Source: Sphingomonas sp. UBA4766 (lineage in GTDB: Bacteria; Pseudomonadota; Alphaproteobacteria; Sphingomonadales; Sphingomonadaceae). From it: 10,798 nt of DNA. The stretch covers positions 5,888 through 16,685 of the forward strand of contig DHHS01000092.1 of the NCBI GenBank assembly GCA_002403415.1, read 5' to 3'. Position numbers and translations under genes: made by a program. Every line of letters begins with the position of its first letter. Position 1 is the stretch's first letter. Below are positions 1-6,898 of the stretch, piece after piece. The notes under the pieces were generated by a model. That model ran no database searches and was not told where the DNA came from. It saw only the letters and a program-made list of their open reading frames with translations.

Positions 1-973
1 GGCCCCAATTGGCATCCTCGCCCGCAATCGCGGTTTTTACGAGCGGCGAATTGGCAATCGCCATGCCGATCCGGTGCGCTGACCGGTCCGACTCGGCGCC
101 GGTCACGTCGATGCGGATGAACTTGCTCGCGCCCTCGCCATCGCGCACGACAAGATGCGCGAGCTGCAGGCAAAGGTCGTCAAGTGCCGCGCGGAACGCG
201 TCGGCGCCCGGCGAAGCGGCATCGACCAACGGGGTATTCACCGCCGTGCCGGTAGCGAATGCCAGCACCGTGTCGCTGGTCGACGTATCGCTGTCGACGG
301 TGATGCACGAAAAGCTCGCGCGGTTCGCGTCGGCAAGGGCGTTTTGCAGGAAGGCCGGGTCGACCGCTGCGTCGGTGAAGATGAAACCCAGCATCGTCGC
401 CATGTCGGGCGCGATCATGCCCGACCCCTTGATGATGCCGACCAGGTTCACTCGCGTGTTGCCGACCAACGCGCTGGTCGCCGCTCCCTTGGGGAAAGTG
501 TCGGTGGTACCGATGGTGCGGGCGGCATCTTCCCAACCTGCCGGCGGCGCAGTGAAGGCTGCGTCAAGCCCGGCCTCCGCCTTGGGAACGGGGAGCGCGG
601 TGCCAATCACGCCGGTTGAGGCAACAAACACCTCGGTCGGCGCGCAGCCGAGGTGCCCCGCAACGCGCGCGACAATTGCCTCCACCGCGACTCGGCCACG
701 CGCGCCGGTAAAGGCATTCGCATTGCCCGCATTAACCACGAGCGCTCGCGCGCGGCCGTTGCTCAGCGCGGCGCGGCACCATTCGACTTCGGGAGAGGGG
801 CATTTGCTGGACGTGGTTACGCCCGCCACGGTGGTGCCGGGGGTCAATTCCGCAAAGGTCAGGTCACAGCGCCCCCATTCCTTATAACCTGCGCGTGCGA
901 CCCGCACCGTCGCGCCTGCGATATCGGGCATAGCGGGGAAGGGGAGCGCCAGCGGGGAGGCGGTAGATGACAT
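1..973 (-). CDS. argJ: Bifunctional glutamate N-acetyltransferase / amino-acid acetyltransferase ArgJ, partial (C-terminus beyond left edge)
   Basis: ArgJ moves the acetyl group from N-acetylornithine to glutamate, and in many bacteria also makes N-acetylglutamate from acetyl-CoA, in cytoplasmic arginine biosynthesis. I translated the reverse complement from the ATG at 973-971 and obtained 324 residues with no stop before the edge. Family signatures appear in order: VVNAGNANAFTG (79-90), the oxyanion-hole STGVIG (119-124), the self-cleavage site KGSGMIAPDMATML (182-195) with nucleophile Thr193, and TVDSDTSTSDT (225-235). Known ArgJ proteins have about 400 residues, so roughly 80 are missing at the left edge. 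An AGAGG lies a few bases upstream of the start. A later in-frame Met (residue 15) is possible but less likely. The gene is divergent from the TonB-C pair. In other alphaproteobacteria argJ often neighbours secA with a parvulin between them; no parvulin is visible here. Confidence 0.96.
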   Translation of the reverse strand, partial: MSSTASPLALPFPAMPDIAGATVRVARAGYKEWGRCDLTFAELTPGTTVAGVTTSSKCPSPEVEWCRAALSNGRARALVVNAGNANAFTGARGRVAVEAIVARVAGHLGCAPTEVFVASTGVIGTALPVPKAEAGLDAAFTAPPAGWEDAARTIGTTDTFPKGAATSALVGNTRVNLVGIIKGSGMIAPDMATMLGFIFTDAAVDPAFLQNALADANRASFSCITVDSDTSTSDTVLAFATGTAVNTPLVDAASPGADAFRAALDDLCLQLAHLVVRDGEGASKFIRIDVTGAESDRSAHRIGMAIANSPLVKTAIAGEDANWG

Positions 974-1005
974 CGCGATGGCCTCTGGAGTAGGAAGTGA
1001 GTGTC

Positions 1006-1018
1006 GCGGCAAAGCCGC
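1006..1018. repeat. Short perfect inverted repeat in the argJ/TonB-C divergent intergenic region
   Basis: GCGGC (1006-1010) and GCCGC (1014-1018) flank an AAA loop. The repeat sits in the 90-base gap between the divergent starts at 973 and 1064. It could be an operator-like palindrome or a chance hairpin in GC-rich DNA; no regulator is identifiable. I see no convincing -35/-10 pair on either strand of this gap. Confidence 0.3.
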
Positions 1019-1063
1019 ATGGGCAAGGGGGTTGTTATCGTGGTGGAGAGGGAAGGCAAGGCG

Positions 1064-1561
1064 ATGTTGTGGAAATCGGTGCTGCTTAGCGCGGTGGTCG
1101 CTGGCCTGATTGCGGCGGATGTCGCCGATGCGCAGGTCCGGCGGCGGACGAGCGCGCGCCCGTCGCCTGCCGTTGCCAAGCCCGCGGCTAAGGTATCTCC
1201 CGCCCCGTCCGTTGCTCCTGCACCCACGCCAACACCTGCCACGGTTGATCCTGGTACGCCGCCCCAGCCGATCGGCAATGTCGCCGACTGGTTCCCCGCC
1301 GATGCGTATCCGCCGCAAGCTCGTGCAGCAGGTCAGGAGGGGCGGACGGCGTTCGCCCTTGATATCGACGCGCTCGGTCGCATTACGCAGTGCCGCGTGC
1401 TGCAAAGCAGCGGGTCGGATCTGCTCGATTCGGCAACCTGCACGCAAGCGATCATCAATGGGCGGTTTCGCCCCGCGCGCGATGCCGCAGGCAAGCCGGT
1501 GGCACGGGCCTGGCAATCGTCAATGCGCTGGCAACTCGCCGAACGCGCAACTGATGAGTGA
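1064..1561 (+). CDS. Exported TonB C-terminal-domain-like protein (first of an overlapping pair)
   Basis: This is a predicted 165-residue envelope protein. A hydrophobic leader (residues 1-23) ends in VADA before Gln24, giving a plausible signal peptidase I site. A Pro/Ala-rich linker (about 28-70) follows, then a TonB-C-like domain (about 80-158) with the YPPQARAAGQEGR start, an SSG segment and FRPARDAAGKPV. Cys110 and Cys126 fit a disulfide conserved with the next gene. I chose the ATG at 1064 because GGAGAGGGAAGG lies just upstream and the leader begins there; the frame is open back to 1001, but that would bury the leader. TonB C-domains normally contact outer-membrane receptors. If the leader is cleaved, this protein would be free in the periplasm and unlikely to transduce energy alone; if uncleaved it would be a TonB-like anchored protein. 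No exbB or exbD is nearby. Confidence 0.82.
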   Translation: MLWKSVLLSAVVAGLIAADVADAQVRRRTSARPSPAVAKPAAKVSPAPSVAPAPTPTPATVDPGTPPQPIGNVADWFPADAYPPQARAAGQEGRTAFALDIDALGRITQCRVLQSSGSDLLDSATCTQAIINGRFRPARDAAGKPVARAWQSSMRWQLAERATDE

Positions 1562-2123
1562 GGGGGCGGGTGAGGGCCGCGCCGACGTTGACGGCCCCCT
1601 GCGCAGGCCGATCTCCGACCCAGTGCCGCTAGCTGGGCGGAGATCGCCGATCGCGACGGCGCACCGCGCTGGCATGCCGGAGTTGATCCTTCTGTTCGTG
1701 GGTGGGCTTGCGCTTGTCGCGCTGGTTCTGCTCGCGTTTCTGATCGCGCCAATGTTGGAACGGGCCATCCAATCCGCGCCATTGAACGCTCGGCCGGGGA
1801 GCGAAGGGCCCGATGCTGCTCTTCCATTTGCCAAGGCACGGCTTCGCTCGGACTTGGCCGAAGTGTTCACCGAGGATTTCTATCCCGCAGCCGCAAAACG
1901 GGCCGGGATCGAGGGGCGCACCGCGGTTTCGCTCTCGGTCGACCACACCGGCGCGGTCACCGATTGCAAAGTGCGGGTCAGTAGCGGCAATGCCGAGATT
2001 GATGCCGTCACCTGTGGGTTGTCGGTCGATCGTGTGCGCTATGATCCGGCGCGCGACGGTGCCGGACGCCCGACCGCGAGCACCGAGTTATTGGCGGTCC
2101 GCTGGCAATTGAATGAAGGTTAA
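1554..2123 (+). CDS. Membrane-anchored TonB C-terminal-domain-like protein (second of the pair)
   Basis: This is a 189-residue protein with a polar N-terminus (1-40), one transmembrane segment (about 42-65) and a periplasmic TonB-C-like domain (about 103-186). The domain aligns by eye with the upstream product: FYPAAAKRAGIEGRTAV, DCKVRVSSG and YDPARDGAGRPT match its counterparts, including Cys138 and Cys154. The start ATG overlaps the upstream stop in ATGAGTGA (8 bases), which suggests translational coupling, since no good ribosome-binding site is present. An alternative start at 1674 (Met41) would give a 149-residue protein beginning almost at the membrane segment; I cannot exclude it. The linker after the membrane segment is short and not the long Pro-rich span of classical TonB, so a role in receptor energising is doubtful. 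The pair probably arose by duplication. Confidence 0.78.
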   Translation: MSEGAGEGRADVDGPLRRPISDPVPLAGRRSPIATAHRAGMPELILLFVGGLALVALVLLAFLIAPMLERAIQSAPLNARPGSEGPDAALPFAKARLRSDLAEVFTEDFYPAAAKRAGIEGRTAVSLSVDHTGAVTDCKVRVSSGNAEIDAVTCGLSVDRVRYDPARDGAGRPTASTELLAVRWQLNEG

Positions 2124-2149
2124 GCGATCAACCGGGTGAAACAATAGCA

Positions 2150-2179
2150 TTGGACGTCTGCACGTGCGATGCTTATGTG
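2150..2179 (+). promoter_or_regulatory. Possible sigma-70-type promoter before the small gene and secA
   Basis: TTGGAC (2150-2155) is followed 18 bases later by TATGTG (2174-2179), in the 82-base gap between the TonB-C gene and the small gene at 2206. The -35 is close to TTGACA but the -10 is only a partial match. Position and context favour a promoter serving the small gene and secA together; the call rests on pattern alone. Confidence 0.3.
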
Positions 2180-2205
2180 ACTGCCATATTCGTCATCGGA
2201 ATGTC

Positions 2206-2460
2206 ATGAACCTGCTGCTACTCCTATCCGCATTGCTATCCGCGCTTTCGGGTGTCGGGGGTAGTTTGCGCGGGGCGGAGCCCTATGCGCTTGCGGTCCA
2301 AGTCTCGGTTGAGACCGCCGTTCAGCGCGCGGCGAGGGCAGAGCCGCTCCGCCCGATGCGAGCGCTGCCGATACGGGCGACGCCTGCTGATCGCGAGCGC
2401 GTCACGTCGCTCGCGTTGAGTCCATCCGAGCCGATTTTCGCGCAGCGTCGCCGCGAATAG
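2206..2460 (+). CDS. Small hydrophobic-leader protein of unknown function, upstream of secA
   Basis: This predicts an 84-residue protein. A very hydrophobic Leu-rich N-terminus (residues 2-16) could be a signal sequence, with possible cleavage near Gly23-Ala24, but the n-region has no positive charge. The rest is Ala/Arg/Pro-rich and ends in FAQRRRE. I chose the ATG at 2206 because GGA lies 5 bases upstream and the hydrophobic stretch starts there; a GTG at 2164 in frame is an alternative. The stop is 80 bases before the secA start, so the two are probably co-transcribed. In gammaproteobacteria this position is held by the secretion monitor SecM, but no SecM arrest motif and no RAPP/RAPG-type arrest motif is present. 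I have a weak recollection that sphingomonads carry a similar small gene before secA. Function is unknown. Confidence 0.55.
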   Translation: MNLLLLLSALLSALSGVGGSLRGAEPYALAVQVSVETAVQRAARAEPLRPMRALPIRATPADRERVTSLALSPSEPIFAQRRRE

Positions 2461-2540
2461 CGCGCCCGCGCCGCCACCTCTCTCCATAGATTTTGCGCGC
2501 CCGCCCGAATGGGGTGCGCTCTTATGACACAGGAAAATCC

Positions 2541-5279
2541 ATGCTTGGCAGTTTCGCCCGGACCATTTTCGGTTCCTCCAACGACCGCTATGTCAAATCG
2601 CTGAACCCCATCGTCGCCAAGATCAACGCGCTTGAGCCGCAGATGGTGGCGATGAACGACGAGACGCTCGCCGCTCAGACCAGCGCGTTTCGCGCGCGGC
2701 TGGCGGCGGGGGAAAAGCTTGATGCGCTGCTCCCTGAAGCCTTTGCAACCGTGCGCGAGGCGGCCAAGCGCGTGCTCGGCCAGCGCCATTATGATGTGCA
2801 GCTCGTTGGCGGGATCGTGCTCCACCGTGGCGAAATCGCTGAAATGCGCACGGGTGAGGGCAAGACGCTGGTGGCGACATTGGCGACCTATCTCAATGCG
2901 CTGCCGGGGACCGGCGTGCATGTGGTGACAGTGAACGACTATCTGGCGGCGCGCGATGCAGACTGGATGGGCCAGGTTTACCGCTTTCTGGGCATGACGG
3001 TGGGGACGATCATTCCCAATCTGAATGAAGATCAGCGGCGAACCGCTTATCATTCCGACATAACCTATGGCACCAACAACGAGTTTGGATTCGATTATCT
3101 GCGCGATAACATGAAGTACGAGCGCGAGAGCATGGTGCAGCGCAAGTTTAACTTCGCGATCGTTGATGAAGTGGACTCGATCCTGATCGACGAGGCGCGC
3201 ACGCCGCTTATCATCTCGGGGCCAACCGACGACAAGACCGATTTGTACATGCGCGTCGATGCGATCGTCAAAACATTGGTGCCCAAGGATTATGAGTTCG
3301 ACGAAAAGCAGCGCTCGATCATCCTGACCGAAGACGGCACCGAAAAGGCGGAACGGCTGCTCGAAGATGCCGGGCTGCTGGAGGGCGCGAACCTCTATGA
3401 TTTCGAGAATACTCAGGTCGTGCATCACCTTAATCAAGCGCTGCGTGCCAATGTCATGTTCAAGCGCGACACGGATTACATCGTCAAGGATGGCAAGGTC
3501 GTCATCATCGACGAGTTTACCGGTCGCATGATGGACGGGCGCCGCTGGTCCGAAGGGCTGCATCAGGCTGTGGAAGCCAAGGAAGGTGTGCGAATCGAGC
3601 CCGAAAATCAGACAATGGCGTCAATTACTTTCCAGAATTACTTCAGAATGTATCCGAAATTGTCGGGGATGACCGGCACGGCCGCGACAGAGGCTTCCGA
3701 ATTTTTCGACATCTACAAGATGAACGTCGTCACCATCCCTACCAATGTGCCCGTGCAGCGCGTCGATGAGGAGGATGAATTCTACAAGAACACGCAGGAC
3801 AAATTCGCGGCCATTGCCAAGAAGATCAAGCATCACGCCGAGCTTGGCCAGCCGGTGCTCGTCGGCACGGTGTCGATCGAAAAGTCCGAATTGTTGAGCG
3901 AATTCCTGGTCAAGGAAGGGGTTGAGCATCAGGTGCTAAACGCCCGCCAGCATGAGCGCGAGGCGCATATTGTGGCGCAGGCGGGCCGCAAATCGGCGGT
4001 GACGATTGCCACCAACATGGCCGGGCGCGGCACCGACATTCAGCTGGGCGGCAATGTCGAATTCCGCATCAATGACGAGCTTGCCGACCTGTCCGAAGGT
4101 CCGGAGCGTGACGCGGCGATTGCGCGGATCAAGTCGGAGGCTGCAGCCGAAAAGCAGGAAGTGCTCGCGGCAGGCGGCCTGTTCGTGCTTGGCACCGAAC
4201 GTCATGAAAGCCGCCGCATCGACAATCAGTTGCGCGGCCGTTCGGGGCGGCAGGGCGATCCGGGGCTCAGCCGCTTTTACCTCTGCCTCGACGATGATCT
4301 GCTGCGGATTTTCGGCCCTGACACGATGTTTGCCCGGATGATGCGCTCCAACATCCCCGATGGCGAGGCAATCGGGTCGAAATGGCTGTCGAAAGCGATT
4401 GAAACGGCTCAGAAAAAGGTCGAGGCGCGCAATTACGACATCCGCAAGCAGGTTGTCGAATATGACGACGTCATGAATGACCAGCGCAAGGTCATTTATG
4501 AGCAGCGCAACGACATTATGGATGCCGATGCGGTCAGCGATATCGTTGGCGACATGCGCGCCGAGACCGTGAACACGATTGTGGGGGAGGCGTGCCCGGT
4601 CGGCAGCTATCCCGAACAGTGGAATGTCGCGCTGCTGGCCGAACGGGCAGAGGCACTGCTCGGCATCACGCCGCCGGTTGCCGATTGGTTGAGCGAGGAT
4701 GCGATTGACCCTGAAACGGTGGAGGCCCGGGTGCGCGACCTCGCCGATGCGCATGTCGCAGAGAAAGCCGCCGGGCTGGCGCCGGACACCTGGACGCAGG
4801 TGGAAAAGTCGATCCTGCTCCAGAATCTCGACCATCACTGGAAAGAGCATTTGGCAACCCTCGACGCGCTGCGTCAGGTGGTGCATTTGCGCGCCTATGC
4901 GCAGAAAACACCGCTGAACGAGTATAAACAGGAAGCATTTCAACTATTTGAACGAATGCTCGGCTTGATCCGCGAGGATGTGACGCGCACCATCGGCCAT
5001 GCGCAGTTCCAGTTTGAGCAGCCAAGCGCGTTGCCGCAACTACCCGAATTTCTGACGACAAATTTCGATCCCTTTGGCGGGGGGGAGGCGCTGGATCTCG
5101 ATCCGGGCTCGCTCGGGCTGGTGACGACGCGGCTCGCGCCGATCCTGGCGGCGGCGGGCGATCCGTCGGGCGAGGCGTTAAGCGATGACCCCGTCGCATG
5201 GGACCGCACGATCAGCCGCAACGCCGCCTGCCCCTGCGGTTCGGGGAAGAAGTATAAACATTGCCACGGGGTATTGTGA
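2541..5279 (+). CDS. secA: Preprotein translocase ATPase SecA
   Basis: SecA is the cytoplasmic motor that pushes unfolded preproteins through SecYEG using ATP. The product is 912 residues, near the E. coli length of about 901, with no frame disruption. Visible elements are the Walker A MRTGEGKT (102-109), Walker B VDEVDSILIDEART (208-221), SGMTGTAATEASEF (375-388), TNMAGRGTDIQLGG (491-504), and LGTERHESRRIDNQLRGRSGRQGDPG, which carries the arginine-finger motif. The C-terminus CPCGSGKKYKHCH (897-909) is the complete CxCx8CH zinc motif that binds SecB and lipids, implying SecB-linked targeting. The ATG at 2541 is preceded by AGGAAAA and starts the conserved MLGSFARTIFGSSNDR; a TTG at 2493 is in frame but has no support. 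Transcription probably ends at the hairpin just after the stop. Confidence 0.99.
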   Translation: MLGSFARTIFGSSNDRYVKSLNPIVAKINALEPQMVAMNDETLAAQTSAFRARLAAGEKLDALLPEAFATVREAAKRVLGQRHYDVQLVGGIVLHRGEIAEMRTGEGKTLVATLATYLNALPGTGVHVVTVNDYLAARDADWMGQVYRFLGMTVGTIIPNLNEDQRRTAYHSDITYGTNNEFGFDYLRDNMKYERESMVQRKFNFAIVDEVDSILIDEARTPLIISGPTDDKTDLYMRVDAIVKTLVPKDYEFDEKQRSIILTEDGTEKAERLLEDAGLLEGANLYDFENTQVVHHLNQALRANVMFKRDTDYIVKDGKVVIIDEFTGRMMDGRRWSEGLHQAVEAKEGVRIEPENQTMASITFQNYFRMYPKLSGMTGTAATEASEFFDIYKMNVVTIPTNVPVQRVDEEDEFYKNTQDKFAAIAKKIKHHAELGQPVLVGTVSIEKSELLSEFLVKEGVEHQVLNARQHEREAHIVAQAGRKSAVTIATNMAGRGTDIQLGGNVEFRINDELADLSEGPERDAAIARIKSEAAAEKQEVLAAGGLFVLGTERHESRRIDNQLRGRSGRQGDPGLSRFYLCLDDDLLRIFGPDTMFARMMRSNIPDGEAIGSKWLSKAIETAQKKVEARNYDIRKQVVEYDDVMNDQRKVIYEQRNDIMDADAVSDIVGDMRAETVNTIVGEACPVGSYPEQWNVALLAERAEALLGITPPVADWLSEDAIDPETVEARVRDLADAHVAEKAAGLAPDTWTQVEKSILLQNLDHHWKEHLATLDALRQVVHLRAYAQKTPLNEYKQEAFQLFERMLGLIREDVTRTIGHAQFQFEQPSALPQLPEFLTTNFDPFGGGEALDLDPGSLGLVTTRLAPILAAAGDPSGEALSDDPVAWDRTISRNAACPCGSGKKYKHCHGVL

Positions 5280-5282
5280 GAG

Positions 5283-5310
5283 GGGGCAGGCGCTACTTCA
5301 CGCCTGCCCC
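5283..5310. terminator. Strong hairpin terminator between convergent secA and the minus-strand gene
   Basis: GGGGCAGGCG (5283-5292) pairs perfectly with CGCCTGCCCC (5301-5310) around an 8-base loop. It begins 3 bases after the secA stop and ends 6 bases before the stop of the convergent gene, so it can serve both transcripts. Neither side has a T-run, so it may work as a hairpin-only terminator or a 3'-end stabiliser rather than a classical intrinsic terminator. Confidence 0.65.
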
Positions 5311-5316
5311 AATCGA

Positions 5317-6030
5317 TCAAGATGCCGTTTTCGGGCGGGAAGCGTTGCGTGCGAACTCCTCGAAATCGGCCTTGAACACGCTGACTAGTTCGTTGTTCGC
5401 TGCCTGAACGTCCTCGCCCTCCTTTGGCGGGAACAGCTTCAGGCCGTTGCCGCCCCAACCCTTGTAGATTGCGGGCTTGTCTTTTGCCGTTCCAAAATTG
5501 CGGAAGATAAAAAGTGTCTTGAGCGAGCGTCCATATAGCGCTGCTTTTTGGTAAAACACATCGGCCACGATCAGTTCCGAATAGCATGGTGATGCGGAAT
5601 CTGCGCGGCGTGTGCTGATTTTGTTGACGGTTTTGCGGTCGAGCGGCTGGTTGTGGATCACGATCCGGCTCGGTTTGATATTGAGCGATTTGCTGAGATC
5701 AAGCGAACCCAGCGCGTTTGCCTGACCTTCGCTGTCGAGCGCGCTTGCCAGCGCTGCCTTGCGTCCCTGGTCACCCTTGGCGTGGCCAGCGCTATCGGCA
5801 ACCGCGCCCGCGATACCGAAGCCTGACAGCCAGCCCGTGGTTAGCGCCGAGAAGCGTTCGGCGGGCCAGACATGGATTTCGCAAGGATTGGTTGGCTGTT
5901 CCGGCACGGCGGTTGTGGCCGCAGCCGGCGCCGGCTCGACCGATGCCGGACGGTCCTGTGCCGCGCCAGACGAACTTGCGGCAATCATGGTCAGCACCGA
6001 AGCAACGGCGCGGCAATGTCGGATGTTCAT
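5317..6030 (-). CDS. Exported protein of unknown function, CEIHVWP-motif family (second of tandem pair)
   Basis: I do not recognise this 237-residue protein's function. It has a signal-peptide-like N-terminus (basic start, hydrophobic about 8-22, possible cleavage after Ala23-Ala24), a Pro/Ala-rich linker (about 25-45), then a domain starting CEIHVWPAERFSAL (50-63). Further segments shared with its upstream neighbour are LDSEGQ (98-103), IVIH (123-126), CYSELIVADVF (149-159), YGRSL (166-170), FRNFG (176-180), LFPPKEG (199-205) and ELVSVFKADFEEF (214-226). Cys50 and Cys149 are conserved in both, so a disulfide is likely; there is no lipobox. The start is fixed by a perfect AAGGAGG nine bases upstream. 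It lies 42 bases after its paralogue's stop and probably shares its transcript, converging on secA. Location is predicted periplasmic or extracellular. Confidence 0.8.
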   Translation of the reverse strand: MNIRHCRAVASVLTMIAASSSGAAQDRPASVEPAPAAATTAVPEQPTNPCEIHVWPAERFSALTTGWLSGFGIAGAVADSAGHAKGDQGRKAALASALDSEGQANALGSLDLSKSLNIKPSRIVIHNQPLDRKTVNKISTRRADSASPCYSELIVADVFYQKAALYGRSLKTLFIFRNFGTAKDKPAIYKGWGGNGLKLFPPKEGEDVQAANNELVSVFKADFEEFARNASRPKTAS

Positions 6031-6072
6031 ATATCTTACCCTCCTTCAAACAATGTTGCTGTTCCGGCGCAT

Positions 6073-6729
6073 TTACGTTTTCCGTGGCGGCGCGAGAGCA
6101 TAGCCGATGAACTTGTTGAGATTGGCCTTGAAGGCAGCCGCAAGTTCGGCTGCCGCTGCGGGCTCGTCCTTGGGTCGCTTGGCGGGAAAGATGTGCAATC
6201 GCGTGTCGGCCCATGCGACAAAGCTGCGCTCGGGCAATTGCTGACTGCCAAAATTGTCCAGGATCACCAACGAACGAAGCATTCGCCCGGCCATCGGGGA
6301 ACGGCTGAAAAAATTCTTGGCAATGGTCAGTTCAACATAGCATGCGGCCGTTGAGATTGTCTGGCGTCCACCAACGGGCATGGTGGCGCGCCGCTTCGAT
6401 TCGTCTGCGTGGATTGTCACGACCGCGTCGGGGGTCTTTAGCAGCACGGCGAAGTTTATCGTCTTCAAATGCTGGCGTTGTTCTTCGGGATCGAGCGCCG
6501 ATCGCGGCACCGCGCGTTCGGTGACGCGGGGTCCGTGCGGCGTGATCGCGGAATCAATGACATTGTTCCAGATTGCGCCTTCGGTCAGCGAATTCAGGCG
6601 CGCCGAGGGCCAAACGTGAATTTCGCAAGCGCCGGACGGGACAGGCCACGCCCGCGCCGCTGTGGGGTCGGGAATGCCCAGAGCCAAAATGGCGATCCAG
6701 TGCGGCTTCACAAGGCGTGAAACGGTCAT
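6073..6729 (-). CDS. Exported protein of unknown function, CEIHVWP-motif family (first of tandem pair)
   Basis: This 218-residue paralogue of the next downstream gene has no function I recognise. A basic start (Arg5, Lys8) and hydrophobic WIAILALGI (11-19) lead to AARA (24-27), a plausible signal peptidase site though the region is Pro-interrupted. The mature part begins almost at CEIHVWPSARLNSL (35-48), without the Pro/Ala linker of its partner. Shared segments are LDPEEQ (79-84), VTIH (104-107), CYVELTIAKNF (130-140), AGRML (147-151), LDNFG (157-161), HIFPAKRP (179-186) and ELAAAFKANLNKF (195-207). Cys35 and Cys130 match the partner's Cys pair. Identity is clearly partial, so the duplication looks old. 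I see no good ribosome-binding site before the ATG at 6729; a TAGTAT 11 bases upstream raises the possibility of a leaderless transcript. The first gene of the minus-strand unit, divergent from tRNA-Leu. Confidence 0.78.
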   Translation of the reverse strand: MTVSRLVKPHWIAILALGIPDPTAARAWPVPSGACEIHVWPSARLNSLTEGAIWNNVIDSAITPHGPRVTERAVPRSALDPEEQRQHLKTINFAVLLKTPDAVVTIHADESKRRATMPVGGRQTISTAACYVELTIAKNFFSRSPMAGRMLRSLVILDNFGSQQLPERSFVAWADTRLHIFPAKRPKDEPAAAAELAAAFKANLNKFIGYALAPPRKT

Positions 6730-6740
6730 GGCGCGAATGG

Positions 6741-6767
6741 ATACTATTGCTGCGGGCGTCCCGGCAA
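6741..6767 (-). promoter_or_regulatory. Possible promoter for the CEIHVWP gene pair (leaderless arrangement)
   Basis: Read on the minus strand, TTGCCG (6767-6762) and TAGTAT (6746-6741) are separated by 15 bases. The -10-like box ends 11 bases before the ATG at 6729, so transcription would begin at or within a few bases of the start codon. Spacing is short for sigma-70, and the call is pattern-only. Confidence 0.25.
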
Positions 6768-6834
6768 CCCGCTTCTGATTGTCGTCAGATTAAGGCCGTG
6801 TGATGGGGTTTGCATCCGGCTCCTGGCGCACCCG

Positions 6835-6863
6835 CTTGCCCCGCGCGCGTTCGCTGTTATAGG
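6835..6863 (+). promoter_or_regulatory. Probable tRNA-Leu promoter
   Basis: CTTGCC (6835-6840) is followed 17 bases later by TATAGG (6858-6863), then a GGGC run. The tRNA begins 36 bases beyond the -10 box, leaving room for a short 5' leader to be removed by RNase P. The layout fits alphaproteobacterial housekeeping promoters of stable RNA genes. It may also contribute to tig transcription if read-through occurs. Confidence 0.5.
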
Positions 6864-6898
6864 GGCAGGCCGACCGGCGGTTTCCCAATGACTTTCGG

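Noticed and set aside
9..887. Long plus-strand open frame of 292 codons opposite argJ
   Set aside because: It is antisense to a clear ArgJ; the translation is low-complexity Ala/Ser/Thr with no domain, typical of a GC-rich shadow frame.
1110..1553. Extension of the second TonB-C frame back to 1110
   Set aside because: That part overlaps the first TonB-C gene in another frame and translates to Arg/Pro-rich sequence without homology; the coupled start at 1554 is far more plausible.
2206..2460. Calling the small pre-secA gene secM
   Set aside because: It lacks the SecM arrest motif and any visible similarity; position alone is not enough.
2322..3563. Minus-strand open frame of 413 codons over the small gene and secA
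   Set aside because: The opposite strand carries an intact SecA with all motifs. The shadow protein is His/Arg-rich, lacks a recognisable domain and has no upstream ribosome-binding context.
3936..4943. Minus-strand open frame of 335 codons within secA
   Set aside because: It lies wholly antisense to conserved SecA sequence, including the arginine-finger region; it is a shadow of GC3-rich coding.
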